Shown here piece by piece: positions 9,204 to 17,923 of a stretch of DNA of 64,000 nt. The notes below the pieces were generated by a model, which saw only the letters and a program-made list of their open reading frames with translations, had not been told where the DNA came from and did not search any database. Position numbers and translations under genes: made by a program. The DNA comes from CAZSAT01 sp964604675 (GTDB taxonomy: Bacteria; Myxococcota_A; UBA796; CAJQPC01), in contig CAZSAT010000022.1 in NCBI GenBank assembly GCA_964604675.1, forward strand, positions 11,383-75,382, read 5' to 3'. Each line of letters starts with the position of its first letter. Within the stretch, counting starts at the first letter, position 1.

Positions 9204-11189
9204 TCAGCGCCGACGCCACCAGGCCGTCGCCACCAACAACCACCACACGCCCCCGGCGCCGGCAGCCGCGCACCCACAGGTCTTGCCGCCGTCGCCGCTG
9301 TCGCCCGCGGTGTCGCCCGCGGTGTCCGGGTCGTCCACGTGGTCGCCGTTCGTCAACCACACCGGGCTGGCCCACGCGCGCTCGCGCACCTCGCCGCCGT
9401 CCACGGAGATCGCGGACTCGCAGGGGTTGCAGAAGCCCTTCTCCGGCGTGTCGACGTCGTCGCGGAAGCCCATCAGGTAGCCGAACTCTGCAGCCTCCGC
9501 GAAGCCGAAGCTGGCGCCCTCGGAGGTGCCGTCCATCGAGATCTCGAAGCGCGGCGCGCTGTCCTCGTGGAAGGTGATGCTGTAGCCGAGCTCCAAGCCT
9601 TCGGCGGCGTTCAAGGCGCCCTGGAAGGCCTCCCCGAGCGCGGCGCCCGAGTAGCGCCCGGCCGGCACGGCGATCGACGCGCTCCCCCCGCTGCTCTCGG
9701 TCACCGTGACGGAGAGGCCGCCCTCCGGGACCTCCATCGCTTCGATGGCCTCCGCGGCCACCCGCACGTAGAGCACCACCTCGCCTTCGGGCAGCCAGTC
9801 CCGTGGCCGACCGTCGGTCACCAGCGCGACCTCACCGCTCCAGGCGCTCAGGCCCAGGGCTTCGTCGACGTCGACCTCGCTCCAGTCGTCCTCGCCGCCA
9901 ACGACCACCTGCAAGCGGGCGATGCTGTACGCGCCCAGGTCGACGTCGATGCTCAGGGCCGCGTCGTCCACCCCGCCGAGGTTCAGGGCGCGCAGGTCCT
10001 GTCCCTGGCCACCGGTGCCGTCACCAACCCGGACGTCGAAGGTGAGGTGGAAGCGCTCGCCGGTGGTGGCGATGGTGCGCCGCGCCTGGAGCCCGTCGAA
10101 GATGGCTTCGCGCGTGAGGTCCTCGTCCCGCTCACCCTCGGCGGGCACGAGCACGCCCACGAGCCCGGTGCGCCCGAAGCGCACGCCGCACTCGGCGTCG
10201 GGGTTGCAGTCCGACTTGTAGCTCAGGAAGTCGCCTGCGGGACGCTCGAGCCAGCTGTGGCCCGGGTCGTGCCCGGCGTTGCCGGCGTGGTTGTCGCCCG
10301 AACCGTAGAAGCCGAGGTAGTGCCGGCGGCCGGCGGCGCCGCCCAGCGCGACCTCGCGGATGACCTTGTCGTCGTCGGCCAGGCCGTCGACCGGGTCCTC
10401 CTCCGGCGGCATGTCGGCGCGCTCGTTGCTCCCCCAGACCGAGTACACCTCGACCAGCGGCTCGATGCCCTCGGGCACCCCCTCGCAGAGATCGGGGTGG
10501 AACTCCCAGTTCATGGCCGGGGGCTTCTCGCGACCGAACTCGGCCGAGCCCTCGTACCCGCTGATCGAGAGGGCCACGTGGTGGCCGGCCGTGAACAGCC
10601 GCAGGTCGGGGTCGTCGGCCAGAAGCCCCGCGAGCCCCTCCCAGAGGTGGCAGGGGTCGTACCAGCTGTTCCAGCTGTCGGAGCGCAGGTCCTGCCCGGA
10701 AGGGATCATCGGGATGCAGCCGTCGGCCACCTCGCAGGCCGCCCCGGTGTCTTCCGAGTAGCCGTAGGCCCCCTCGGGGTCTGCACCGTCGAGGAACCAC
10801 ACGTTGCGGTGGCCGTACTCGCTGCGGGCGGGATCGTCGGCGGTCGGCCACGCGTTGTTGCCCCACTCGTAGCCGAGCAGGGTGACGAAGGGCCGTTCCG
10901 GCAAACCCTCGGCGTCCTCGACACCGGCGTAGCACCCGGTGGCCCCCGACGGGCAGTGGAAGGCGTTGACGGCGGCCTTGGCCTGCCACCACGTGCCATG
11001 CGCCATCGCCCAGTCGTGGTCGGTGACCGCGCCGAAGTCCAGCTCGGACTCGGTGAGCATGTAGCGGTAGACATCGTCGGCCGAGAAGCCGTAGGCCTCG
11101 CGCGTGAGACCGGAGTGCTCGTGGATGGAGCCCCAGTACACGTGCGAGTCCCCGGCCAGCGCACTCCCGAGCAGGGCGAACAGCACCAT
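9204..11189 (-). CDS. Secreted PHP-domain (DUF3604/CehA-McbA-like) protein with MYXO-CTERM-type tail
   Basis: A 661-residue exported protein. A short signal (MVLFALLGSALA) precedes a PHP metal-dependent phosphoesterase-fold domain of the DUF3604/CehA type: metal-ligand motif HEHSG near residue 23, DHDW near 56, then AGHH and SGDNHAG. The last 120 residues are linker, ending in DTAGDTAGDSGDGG and a CGC-hydrophobic-WWRRR tail, the arrangement of MYXO-CTERM sorting signals that are cleaved and surface-anchored. The Shine-Dalgarno GGAGG sits so that GTG at 11186 is better spaced than ATG at 11189; the difference is one residue. It ends three bases from the convergent regulator gene and is divergent from the membrane protein gene (27 bases between starts). 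Confidence 0.85.
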   Translation of the reverse strand: MVLFALLGSALAGDSHVYWGSIHEHSGLTREAYGFSADDVYRYMLTESELDFGAVTDHDWAMAHGTWWQAKAAVNAFHCPSGATGCYAGVEDAEGLPERPFVTLLGYEWGNNAWPTADDPARSEYGHRNVWFLDGADPEGAYGYSEDTGAACEVADGCIPMIPSGQDLRSDSWNSWYDPCHLWEGLAGLLADDPDLRLFTAGHHVALSISGYEGSAEFGREKPPAMNWEFHPDLCEGVPEGIEPLVEVYSVWGSNERADMPPEEDPVDGLADDDKVIREVALGGAAGRRHYLGFYGSGDNHAGNAGHDPGHSWLERPAGDFLSYKSDCNPDAECGVRFGRTGLVGVLVPAEGERDEDLTREAIFDGLQARRTIATTGERFHLTFDVRVGDGTGGQGQDLRALNLGGVDDAALSIDVDLGAYSIARLQVVVGGEDDWSEVDVDEALGLSAWSGEVALVTDGRPRDWLPEGEVVLYVRVAAEAIEAMEVPEGGLSVTVTESSGGSASIAVPAGRYSGAALGEAFQGALNAAEGLELGYSITFHEDSAPRFEISMDGTSEGASFGFAEAAEFGYLMGFRDDVDTPEKGFCNPCESAISVDGGEVRERAWASPVWLTNGDHVDDPDTAGDTAGDSGDGGKTCGCAAAGAGGVWWLLVATAWWRRR

Positions 11190-11216
11190 CACCTCCGACC
11201 ACGGGACGATAGCCGG

Positions 11217-12959
11217 ATGACCATGGGCGGCAACAACCGACGCGGATGGACCCTCGCCGTGTTGCTGGCGCTGGGCACCGCCGTGCTGGTGTGTTGGAGC
11301 GCTCTGAGCACGCCCGGCGCCGTGGTGGGCAGCTGGCAGCACCCCGACAACCTGTCCAACCACTGGCTGCTGGTGTGGGTCGGCGAGCGGCTGCTGGGCG
11401 GCGAGAGCCTGCTCCACAACGACCGCTACTACTGGCCGGTGGGCGACGCGCCCCTGCTCGCGGGCAATGGCATGGAGGGACTGACCTACCTGCCGCTCCA
11501 CCTGCTCTGGGGCTGGCCCTTCGCCGCGGTGATCTGGAGCGCGATCGCAGTGGCCTTCAACGGCCTGGCCGCAGGGGCGCTCGCCCGCTCCGCCGGCGCC
11601 GGCTGGGGGGGCAGTTGGCTGGCGGTGGCCGTGGTGGGCTGGCACCCGTACGTGCCCCACGAGCTGGACATGGGCCACTTCTCCCAGGCCGACCTGGGCT
11701 GGCTGTTGCTGTCCCTGGCCGCGCTCACACGCCTGATCCGAGGCGGCCCCACGTGGTGGGGGGCCGTGGCGGGCGCGTGCGCGGCCGTGGCGGCGGCGCT
11801 GTACTGGTACCACGGGGTCTTCTTCGGCCTGATGGCGCTCGCGCTGGTCGCGGCGGGCGGCTGGCGCGCGTGGCGGGGCTTGCTGCTCGGCGCCGCGGTC
11901 GGCGCGGTGTTGATCGCGCCCTGGGGCTGGATCTCGCTGGACCTGCTCGCGGAGGTGCCCGGGGTCGGCGAGGACGCGATCTTCCCCCATCCCCATGCGC
12001 GGAACGCCATCCTGGAGCCGGGGCTGCCCTTTGGTGCACAGGGCACCTGGCAGCAGGCGCGGGTGCTACCGCTCGTCGTGCCGGTGCTGGCGCTGCTCGG
12101 GCTCGGCCGCGAACGCTGCGGGTGGGCGCTGATCGTGGGGCTCGGCGTGCTGCTGGGCCTGGGGCCGGAGACCCCGCTGTACGAGGTGGTCTACGGCTGG
12201 TCGGCCCCGATGCGGCGCTTCTGGTGGCCGTACCGACACGGCGTGCTGCTGCTCATCGGTGCGAGCACCCTGGCGGCCCTGGCCATCGATCGGCTGCCGG
12301 CGTCCAACCTGGTGGGCCTCGTCCTCGCCCTGTCGGTGCCCGGCCAGCTCTGGTTGACCGGAGATCTCGCCCAGCTCGCGATCTCCCAGGGGGAGCTGCC
12401 ACCCGCGGTCTACGCCGAGCTGGCGGAGCTCCCCGACGGCGTGGTGCTGGAGGCGCCCCTCGCGCCCGAGGCGTCGATCGCCACCACGATGGTGGCGTAC
12501 CAGATGTGGCACGGCAAGACCCTGCTCAACGGCCACGCGCCCTGGGTGCGCCGGGTGCGCCCCGTGGCCTGGGACGCGTTCATCGACGCCAACCCCTTCC
12601 TGCGGGCCATCACACGCTGGGAGCGCGGACGTGGGGTGGCCGAGGTGAGCACGGAGGGGCTGGCGGAGCTCCGCAGCCAGGGCCTGCGCTGGCTCGTGAT
12701 CAACCCCGAGCACTTCCATAGCCGGCTCAAGCAGCTCTACCGGGGCTGGCGGAACATCGGCGCGCGGCTGGGTGGCCACCCGGTGCTCTCCGCCGACGGG
12801 CTGGAGGTCTACGACCTGTCCGCACGGCCCGAGGTGGAGGTGCTGGAGCTGCCCGCGTTCCGTTGGCCCGCGAAGTTCCCGACCTCCGGACCGGAGCACA
12901 CCCCTCCGGGGAACGCGCTGCCGAGCCTGATATGGCACTACGACGAAGAGGCACCGTAG
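11217..12959 (+). CDS. Multi-pass membrane protein, GT-C glycosyltransferase-like
   Basis: A 580-residue integral membrane protein with about ten hydrophobic segments through residue 390 and a C-terminal soluble part. An early acidic loop (WQHPDNLSNHW) and the overall plan of many N-terminal helices followed by a periplasmic domain resemble GT-C/YfhO-type lipid-linked sugar transferases, but no diagnostic DxD motif stands out, so the assignment is by architecture only. ATG at 11217 is used (MTMGGNN); Met3 is an alternative. The stop codon directly abuts the stop of the convergent beta-barrel gene. Confidence 0.7.
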   Translation: MTMGGNNRRGWTLAVLLALGTAVLVCWSALSTPGAVVGSWQHPDNLSNHWLLVWVGERLLGGESLLHNDRYYWPVGDAPLLAGNGMEGLTYLPLHLLWGWPFAAVIWSAIAVAFNGLAAGALARSAGAGWGGSWLAVAVVGWHPYVPHELDMGHFSQADLGWLLLSLAALTRLIRGGPTWWGAVAGACAAVAAALYWYHGVFFGLMALALVAAGGWRAWRGLLLGAAVGAVLIAPWGWISLDLLAEVPGVGEDAIFPHPHARNAILEPGLPFGAQGTWQQARVLPLVVPVLALLGLGRERCGWALIVGLGVLLGLGPETPLYEVVYGWSAPMRRFWWPYRHGVLLLIGASTLAALAIDRLPASNLVGLVLALSVPGQLWLTGDLAQLAISQGELPPAVYAELAELPDGVVLEAPLAPEASIATTMVAYQMWHGKTLLNGHAPWVRRVRPVAWDAFIDANPFLRAITRWERGRGVAEVSTEGLAELRSQGLRWLVINPEHFHSRLKQLYRGWRNIGARLGGHPVLSADGLEVYDLSARPEVEVLELPAFRWPAKFPTSGPEHTPPGNALPSLIWHYDEEAP

Positions 12960-14306
12960 TCAGAACGCTTCGCCCCACCCCGCGTAGACCCCCCAGCCCG
13001 AGTCGCTGACCGCCACATCGACGCGCACCACGTTGTAGGCCTCCGGGGGCAAGACGATCCGCAGCCCGCCTCCGGCACCGGGATGCAGGGCGTCTTCCGC
13101 CCACACGGCGTTGCCGAACACCACCGCCTCCAGGACGGCCCCGATCGGCCACCGCTGTTCGACGTCGACGGTGGTCAGCGAGGCCTCCCGGTAGCGCGCG
13201 GCCGACGCGCCCCGGTGCAGGGTGGCGCCGCCGGCGGTCGGCAGCACGAAGAACGGCGCACCGTCCGCCAGCTCGCCGGCCCAGGTGGCTCGGAGCGCGA
13301 GGGCACCGGCACCGAGGCCCACGAACTGGCGCGCGTCCAGCACGACCCCCACGTGGGGGTAGTCCACCAGGCCGGCGTCGCCGCTCGCGGCCAGGAGCAC
13401 CCCGCGCCGCTCGCCGCGGCTGCCCGAGCGGGTGTCCCAGGCCGCGCCCGCCCACGGACCGTGGCCCGCCACCCCGTCGCAGTCCAGGCACGCGCTGTCG
13501 ACCCGCGCCTGCGCACCCAACCAACCGGTGACGTGGCCTCGGCGCACGCCGGGCGCGGCGCGCAACCAGGCGCTGTACAGCTCGTAGCGGTAGGGCTCGC
13601 CCTCCAGGTACAAGTCCCCCACGAGCCGGGACCCGCCCGCACCCACCCGCACGTGCGTGGCGCCGGGCGATCGCAGCCACGCCGACCCCGCCACGCTGCC
13701 GCGGCTCGTCGCGGCCAGCGACGTGGTGGTGTACCAGCCCGCAAGCGCGAGGTCGGGATGGGTGAAGGTGAGGGCGGCGCCGACCCCGAGCCCCGGGGCG
13801 CCGCTCACCCCGAGGCCGAGGTACCAGGTAGACGGCGTGGGCGGCAGGCGCCCGTCGTGCTCGACCAACACGCGGCCGAGCCCGTCGAGGTCCTCGGCGG
13901 AGCGGAGGGCCAGCAGGTAGGCCGGGTCGCCCGTCGCGAGCCACAGGCGGGCCGCGGCCGGGCCGTCCAGCGCCGCGCGAGCGTGGGTGGCCAGGAGCAC
14001 GGCCTGCCGGGGGTCCGCACCCACGGCGGCGGGCGCGAAGAGGTGGAAGTCCGCCTCCGCCAACAGCGCCCACGGGCCCTCGGCCTGGCGGACCGAGCGG
14101 TCGTACGCCGGGCCGTGCACCACCGCTCCGAGGTTGCCGCTGACCCACAGCAGGCGCAGGTGGGCCATGGCTGCCGCCGCCGGGTCGTCGCCCTCCGACG
14201 CGCTCCGCCATGCGTCGCGGGCCACACGCCGATCCCCCGCGAACCAGGCGATGTCGCCGGCAGAGACCTCGTCCAGCGGCGCCGCGAGGGCCGCCGCCAC
14301 CAGCAC
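12960..14306 (-). CDS. Outer-membrane beta-barrel protein (surface-antigen D15-like C-terminus)
   Basis: A 448-residue predicted outer-membrane protein. The start is a GTG at 14306 giving VLVAAALAAPLDEV, a short signal peptide with no basic residue. Residues 15-150 look like TPR-type helices; the remainder alternates polar and hydrophobic residues as in beta-strands. The C-terminus (GGGLRIVLPPEAY, then VAVSDSGWGVYAGWGEAF) ends in Phe and resembles the last strands of BamA/Omp85 surface antigens, including a terminal beta-signal. It overlaps the 4 bases around the stop of the enoyl-CoA hydratase gene upstream, so the two are probably cotranscribed. The specific function is unknown. Confidence 0.65.
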   Translation of the reverse strand: MLVAAALAAPLDEVSAGDIAWFAGDRRVARDAWRSASEGDDPAAAAMAHLRLLWVSGNLGAVVHGPAYDRSVRQAEGPWALLAEADFHLFAPAAVGADPRQAVLLATHARAALDGPAAARLWLATGDPAYLLALRSAEDLDGLGRVLVEHDGRLPPTPSTWYLGLGVSGAPGLGVGAALTFTHPDLALAGWYTTTSLAATSRGSVAGSAWLRSPGATHVRVGAGGSRLVGDLYLEGEPYRYELYSAWLRAAPGVRRGHVTGWLGAQARVDSACLDCDGVAGHGPWAGAAWDTRSGSRGERRGVLLAASGDAGLVDYPHVGVVLDARQFVGLGAGALALRATWAGELADGAPFFVLPTAGGATLHRGASAARYREASLTTVDVEQRWPIGAVLEAVVFGNAVWAEDALHPGAGGGLRIVLPPEAYNVVRVDVAVSDSGWGVYAGWGEAF

Positions 14307-14308
14307 GA

Positions 14309-14998
14309 TCAGCGCAGCACCGCCAGCAAGCGCTCCCGGGCTTCGGGCCCTGCCCAGCGGGCGAGGTCGGTGGCCACGTAGCGCTGCCAGTCTTCGGGGG
14401 TGCTCAGGCGCGGCCGGAGCTGCGCCTTCGTGCGGGCGAAGCCTTCGCGCGGGTGCGCCGCGAGCTGCTCGAGCCGCGCCACGGCTTCGTCTTCGCTGTC
14501 GACCAGACCGTCGAGCAGGCCCACGCGCACCGCGTCCCGGGGCGAGAGCAGCTGGGCCCCGAGCACCGCCTCCGTGAGGCCAGCGGGCGGGAGTCGATGT
14601 CGGAGCATGGCGAGGATCCCCGGCGGGAACACGAGCCCCAGCGCCACCTCGTTGAGCCCGATGCGCACCTTGGGGTGAGGGGAGCCGAGCCGGAGGTCGG
14701 CGGTGAGCTCCACGATGCAGCCGCCCGCGATGGCGTGTCCGTTGACCCAGGCCACCACGGGCGCTGGCCAGGACCAGAGGCGGGAGGTGACCCGCTCGAG
14801 CTGCTCGAGGAAGCCCTGCAAGCCGGCGAGGTCGAGCGACGTGACCTCTCGGAGGTCGAGCCCCGCCGAGAAGGCACGTCCGGCGCCCTTCAGGAGCAGC
14901 GGTTCGCCCACAGCCGCATCGAGCTGGCGCTCGAGGTCGGTCATCAAGGGGGTGGACAGGCAGTTGAGGCCGGGGCCCTCGAGCAGGATCGTGCGCAT
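14309..14998 (-). CDS. Enoyl-CoA hydratase/isomerase family protein
   Basis: A 229-residue crotonase-fold protein. The oxyanion-hole strands are recognisable as GAGRAFSAGLDLRE near residue 40 and VNGHAIAGGCIVEL near 88. One catalytic Glu (in LNEVALG) is kept in a position typical for hydratases or isomerases. It is shorter than classical enoyl-CoA hydratases (about 260), trimmed mainly at the C-terminus. It acts on acyl-CoA thioesters in the cytosol; the specific substrate is not evident. It is divergent from mutS2 (35 bases between starts) and followed immediately by the beta-barrel gene. Confidence 0.88.
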   Translation of the reverse strand: MRTILLEGPGLNCLSTPLMTDLERQLDAAVGEPLLLKGAGRAFSAGLDLREVTSLDLAGLQGFLEQLERVTSRLWSWPAPVVAWVNGHAIAGGCIVELTADLRLGSPHPKVRIGLNEVALGLVFPPGILAMLRHRLPPAGLTEAVLGAQLLSPRDAVRVGLLDGLVDSEDEAVARLEQLAAHPREGFARTKAQLRPRLSTPEDWQRYVATDLARWAGPEARERLLAVLR

Positions 14999-15033
14999 GG
15001 GAGGGCCTTAGCGCGCCGGTTACCGCAGCGGCC

Positions 15034-17388
15034 ATGTCCTCCCTCGAAGCCCGCACCCTGGCCGCCCTGGACTGGCCGGCCGTGCTCCAGCGCCTGGCGC
15101 ACCACGCCCGCACCCGACGCGGCGCGAAGGCCTGCCTGCAGCCGCGCCTGGCCACCGACCTGGACACCGTGAAGGTGCGCTACGCCGAGGTCGCCGAGGT
15201 GCTCTCGCTGGAGGAACAGGGCCGACGTCTGCCGATCGGCGGGGTCGGCGACGTGTGCATGCACACCGAGCGGGCGAGCCGGGGCGTCGTGCTGGAGCCG
15301 GTCGACCTGATCGCGGTCCGCGACAGCCTGGAGGCGCTCGAGGCGCTCAAGGCCTGGGTCGTGGAGGCCGACGCCGAGCACCTCCGCGCCCTCGTCGACC
15401 CGATCGCGCTCGACTGGGAGCTGGTGAGCCGGCTGAAGCAGAGCTTCGACGAGGCTGGGGAGCTCTCCGCGGTCGCCTACCCGGGGCTCGCCGAGCTCCG
15501 CGGCCGCATCGCGTCGCTGAAGGCACGCATCCGGTCCACGCTCGACGAGCTCATCCGCGGAGACGGGCTCGCCGACGCGCTCCAGGATCGCTACATCACC
15601 GAGCGGGGCGGGCGCTTCGTGCTCCCCGTGAAGGCCGGCCACCGCCGCGGGCTCGGCATCGTGCACGGCACGTCGCAGTCGGGCGAGACCGTGTACGTGG
15701 AGCCGGCCGCGGTCGTGGAGCTGGCGAACGAGCTGCGCGAGACCGAGGGGCGGCTGCAGGCCGAGGAACGCCGCATCCTGAGCGCGCTGTCCACCCTGGT
15801 CGGGCGCTTCCACACCGACATCGGCCACGCCCTGGAGGCGTCGGTCGACCTCGATCACGCCGTCGCGCGCGCGGAGCTTGGGCGGGAGCTCGAGGGCCGC
15901 ACGCCGGAGGTGGGTCGGAAAGGCGTGATCGCCCTGAAGTCTGCGCGCCACCCGGTCCTGACGCTCCGTGGCATCCCGGTCGTCGCGAACGACTTGACGC
16001 TCGACGCGAGCACGCCGGGGCTGGTGCTCACCGGCCCGAACACCGGCGGCAAGACCATCGCGCTGAAGACCATCGGCCTCGCCGCGCTCTTCGTGGCCGC
16101 GGGTCTCCCCTTCCCGTGCGAGGAGGGCAGCCACGTGGACCTCTTCGGCACCGTGCTCGCCGACATCGGCGACGCCCAGAGCGTGGAGAGCGACCTGTCC
16201 ACCTTCTCGGGCCAGGTGATGGTGCTCAAGGAGGTGCTGGAGCGGGCCGCGCCCAACACGCTCGTGCTGTTGGACGAGATCGCCGTGGGCACCGATCCCA
16301 GCCAGGGCGCCGCGCTGGCGCGGGCTGCGGTCGAAGCCCTCGTGGCGGTGGGGGCCCGGGTGGTCGTGACCACGCACTACGCGGAGCTGAAGGCCCTGGG
16401 GTCCCAGGACGACCGCTTCTGCGTAGCCGCGGCCCAGTACGCCAACGGCCGACCGACCTACCGCTTGCAGCCGGGACTCGCGGGCCAGTCCTACGCGCTG
16501 AGCACCGCCCGGCGCCTCGGGCTGCCGAGCGGCGTGCTCGAGCGAGCGGAGAGCCTGCTCGACGGCGCCGAGCTCGACCTGGCGCGGCTCCTGGAGGAGC
16601 TGGAGTCCGAGAAGGACCGCGTGCGGGCCAAGGAGATCGCGGTGAGCGGCCAGCAGGCAGCGCTCGCGAAGGAAGCGCGTGCGCTCGCCGAGCGCACCGA
16701 GAAGGTGCGGGCGCGCTCCCAGCGCTTGCAGGAGGAGCTGGAGCGGACCGCCGGCAAGCGCCTGAAGCAGCAGGAAGACGCCCTGCGGCGGGTGGTCGCG
16801 GAGCTCCAGCGCAACCCCGACATGGCGCGGGCGCAGGCGGCGCTGGCCGAGGTGAAGGAGGTGCGCGCCTCGCTCCGCCCGGAGCCGGTCGCGCCGCCCC
16901 CCGCCCCCGGCGAGCTGGCGGTCGGCGACGCGGTCTGGGTCACGCCCCTCGGCAAGCCCGGCCTGATCGTGGCGCTCGACGGGAAGCGGGCCGAGGTGCA
17001 GGTGGGCAAGCTGCGCACCAAGGTGAAGCGCCGGGACCTCGGCGCCACCGACCGGCCGGCGCCGAAGCCCGCGCCGAAGCCCACGGCGGCTCCGAAGCCG
17101 CCGCCTCCCCGGTCCTTCCCCGAAGAGCTGGCGGGGGTACGCACCGGAACCAACTCGCTCGACCTGCGCGGGCAGCGCGTGGACGAGGCGATGGAGGCGG
17201 CCGAGGTCTTCCTCGACGGCCTCACCCTGGGCGGGCACGAGGTGGCCTTCCTCCTGCACGGCCACGGAACCGGCGCGCTGAAGCAGGCCATCCGGCGCTG
17301 GCTGCCGGCGTGCGCCTACGCGCGGCGCTGGCGGCCATGCTTCCCCGACGAGGGCGGGGACGCGTGGACGATCGTGGAGCTGAAGTAG
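15034..17388 (+). CDS. mutS2: Endonuclease MutS2
   Basis: A 784-residue MutS2 of normal family length. After the N-terminal clamp/lever region, the ATPase shows Walker A GPNTGGKT near residue 334 and Walker B LLLDEIAVGTDP-type sequence near 412 (VLLDEIAVGTDPSQG). A Glu/Arg-rich coiled coil covers about 515-610. A C-terminal Smr nuclease domain starts near 708 with LDLRG and carries HGHGTG. Characterised MutS2 proteins suppress recombination or rescue collided ribosomes. ATG at 15034 lies in a short divergent region. This is the clearest housekeeping gene in this stretch. Confidence 0.96.
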   Translation: MSSLEARTLAALDWPAVLQRLAHHARTRRGAKACLQPRLATDLDTVKVRYAEVAEVLSLEEQGRRLPIGGVGDVCMHTERASRGVVLEPVDLIAVRDSLEALEALKAWVVEADAEHLRALVDPIALDWELVSRLKQSFDEAGELSAVAYPGLAELRGRIASLKARIRSTLDELIRGDGLADALQDRYITERGGRFVLPVKAGHRRGLGIVHGTSQSGETVYVEPAAVVELANELRETEGRLQAEERRILSALSTLVGRFHTDIGHALEASVDLDHAVARAELGRELEGRTPEVGRKGVIALKSARHPVLTLRGIPVVANDLTLDASTPGLVLTGPNTGGKTIALKTIGLAALFVAAGLPFPCEEGSHVDLFGTVLADIGDAQSVESDLSTFSGQVMVLKEVLERAAPNTLVLLDEIAVGTDPSQGAALARAAVEALVAVGARVVVTTHYAELKALGSQDDRFCVAAAQYANGRPTYRLQPGLAGQSYALSTARRLGLPSGVLERAESLLDGAELDLARLLEELESEKDRVRAKEIAVSGQQAALAKEARALAERTEKVRARSQRLQEELERTAGKRLKQQEDALRRVVAELQRNPDMARAQAALAEVKEVRASLRPEPVAPPPAPGELAVGDAVWVTPLGKPGLIVALDGKRAEVQVGKLRTKVKRRDLGATDRPAPKPAPKPTAAPKPPPPRSFPEELAGVRTGTNSLDLRGQRVDEAMEAAEVFLDGLTLGGHEVAFLLHGHGTGALKQAIRRWLPACAYARRWRPCFPDEGGDAWTIVELK

Positions 17389-17407
17389 CGCCGCGGTGGG
17401 CCGGGTC

Positions 17408-17545
17408 CTACCGCTTCTTCTTCTTCTTGCTGCCCTTCGACTTCTTGTTCGCGGGATCGCGGAAGCCCGGACGCGACGCCGCGCCCTTCTCCTCGGCCTC
17501 CTGGGCCTTCCAGAACTGGCTCTGGCTCGGACTCTTCTTCGGCAC
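17408..17545 (-). CDS. Small Lys-rich basic protein (45 aa)
   Basis: A 45-residue frame beginning with GTG at 17545 (VPKKSPSQSQFWKAQEAEEK) and ending in a Lys/Ser/Gly tail with five consecutive Lys. A good Shine-Dalgarno (GAGGAGG, five bases before GTG) and its position 21 bases after the zinc-ribbon gene on the same strand argue that it is translated. The composition suggests an unstructured, nucleic-acid- or ribosome-associated peptide, but there is no recognised family. It may be the last member of the Hsp70-like operon. The possibility that it is a chance frame remains. Confidence 0.5.
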   Translation of the reverse strand: MPKKSPSQSQFWKAQEAEEKGAASRPGFRDPANKKSKGSKKKKKR

Positions 17546-17566
17546 GTCGGCCTCCTCGTCCGGTCT

Positions 17567-17923
17567 CTAACCGCAGTGGGCGCAGCGCAGCCCGTCTTCG
17601 TGCTCCTCCAGGGTGCAGAAGCCGCAGCTCGTGCACCGGAAGGCCAGCGCTGCGGCGTCGGGCGCGCCCGAACACCGCACGTCGCCGCACGACGGGCAGA
17701 CCAGCAGGTCGTAGGTCAGCCGGTCCAGCCGCTCCTCGGCCAGCTGCCCCGCCGAGAGGTGGGCCGCCCGGTCCTCGGGTGCCTCGCGCGCCACATCGCA
17801 GCGCAGGCAGAGGTGCCGCAGGGCGCGTCGCCTCCGGATCGCCCAGATCAAGGTCGCCGGCGTGATCAGGGGGACCAGCACGCCCAGCAGCACCCACCCG
17901 AGCCCCTCAGGCAAAGCGCTCAC
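17567..17923 (-). CDS. Membrane-anchored zinc-ribbon protein
   Basis: A 118-residue protein with one N-terminal transmembrane helix (about residues 8-28, followed by RRRR) and a soluble C-terminal region rich in paired cysteines: CLRC, CPSC, CTSC and CAHC. These would form two zinc ribbons on the cytosolic side according to the positive-inside rule. The start overlaps the end of the Hsp70-like gene by 17 bases, so translation is likely coupled. No specific family was recognised. Together with its neighbour it could form a membrane-linked chaperone adaptor, which is inference. Confidence 0.7.
   Translation of the reverse strand: MSALPEGLGWVLLGVLVPLITPATLIWAIRRRRALRHLCLRCDVAREAPEDRAAHLSAGQLAEERLDRLTYDLLVCPSCGDVRCSGAPDAAALAFRCTSCGFCTLEEHEDGLRCAHCG

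Noticed and set aside
9339..11216. Upstream extension of the membrane-protein frame through the PHP gene region
   Set aside because: The extension is antisense to a well-supported secreted PHP protein; the transmembrane protein clearly begins at ATG 11217.
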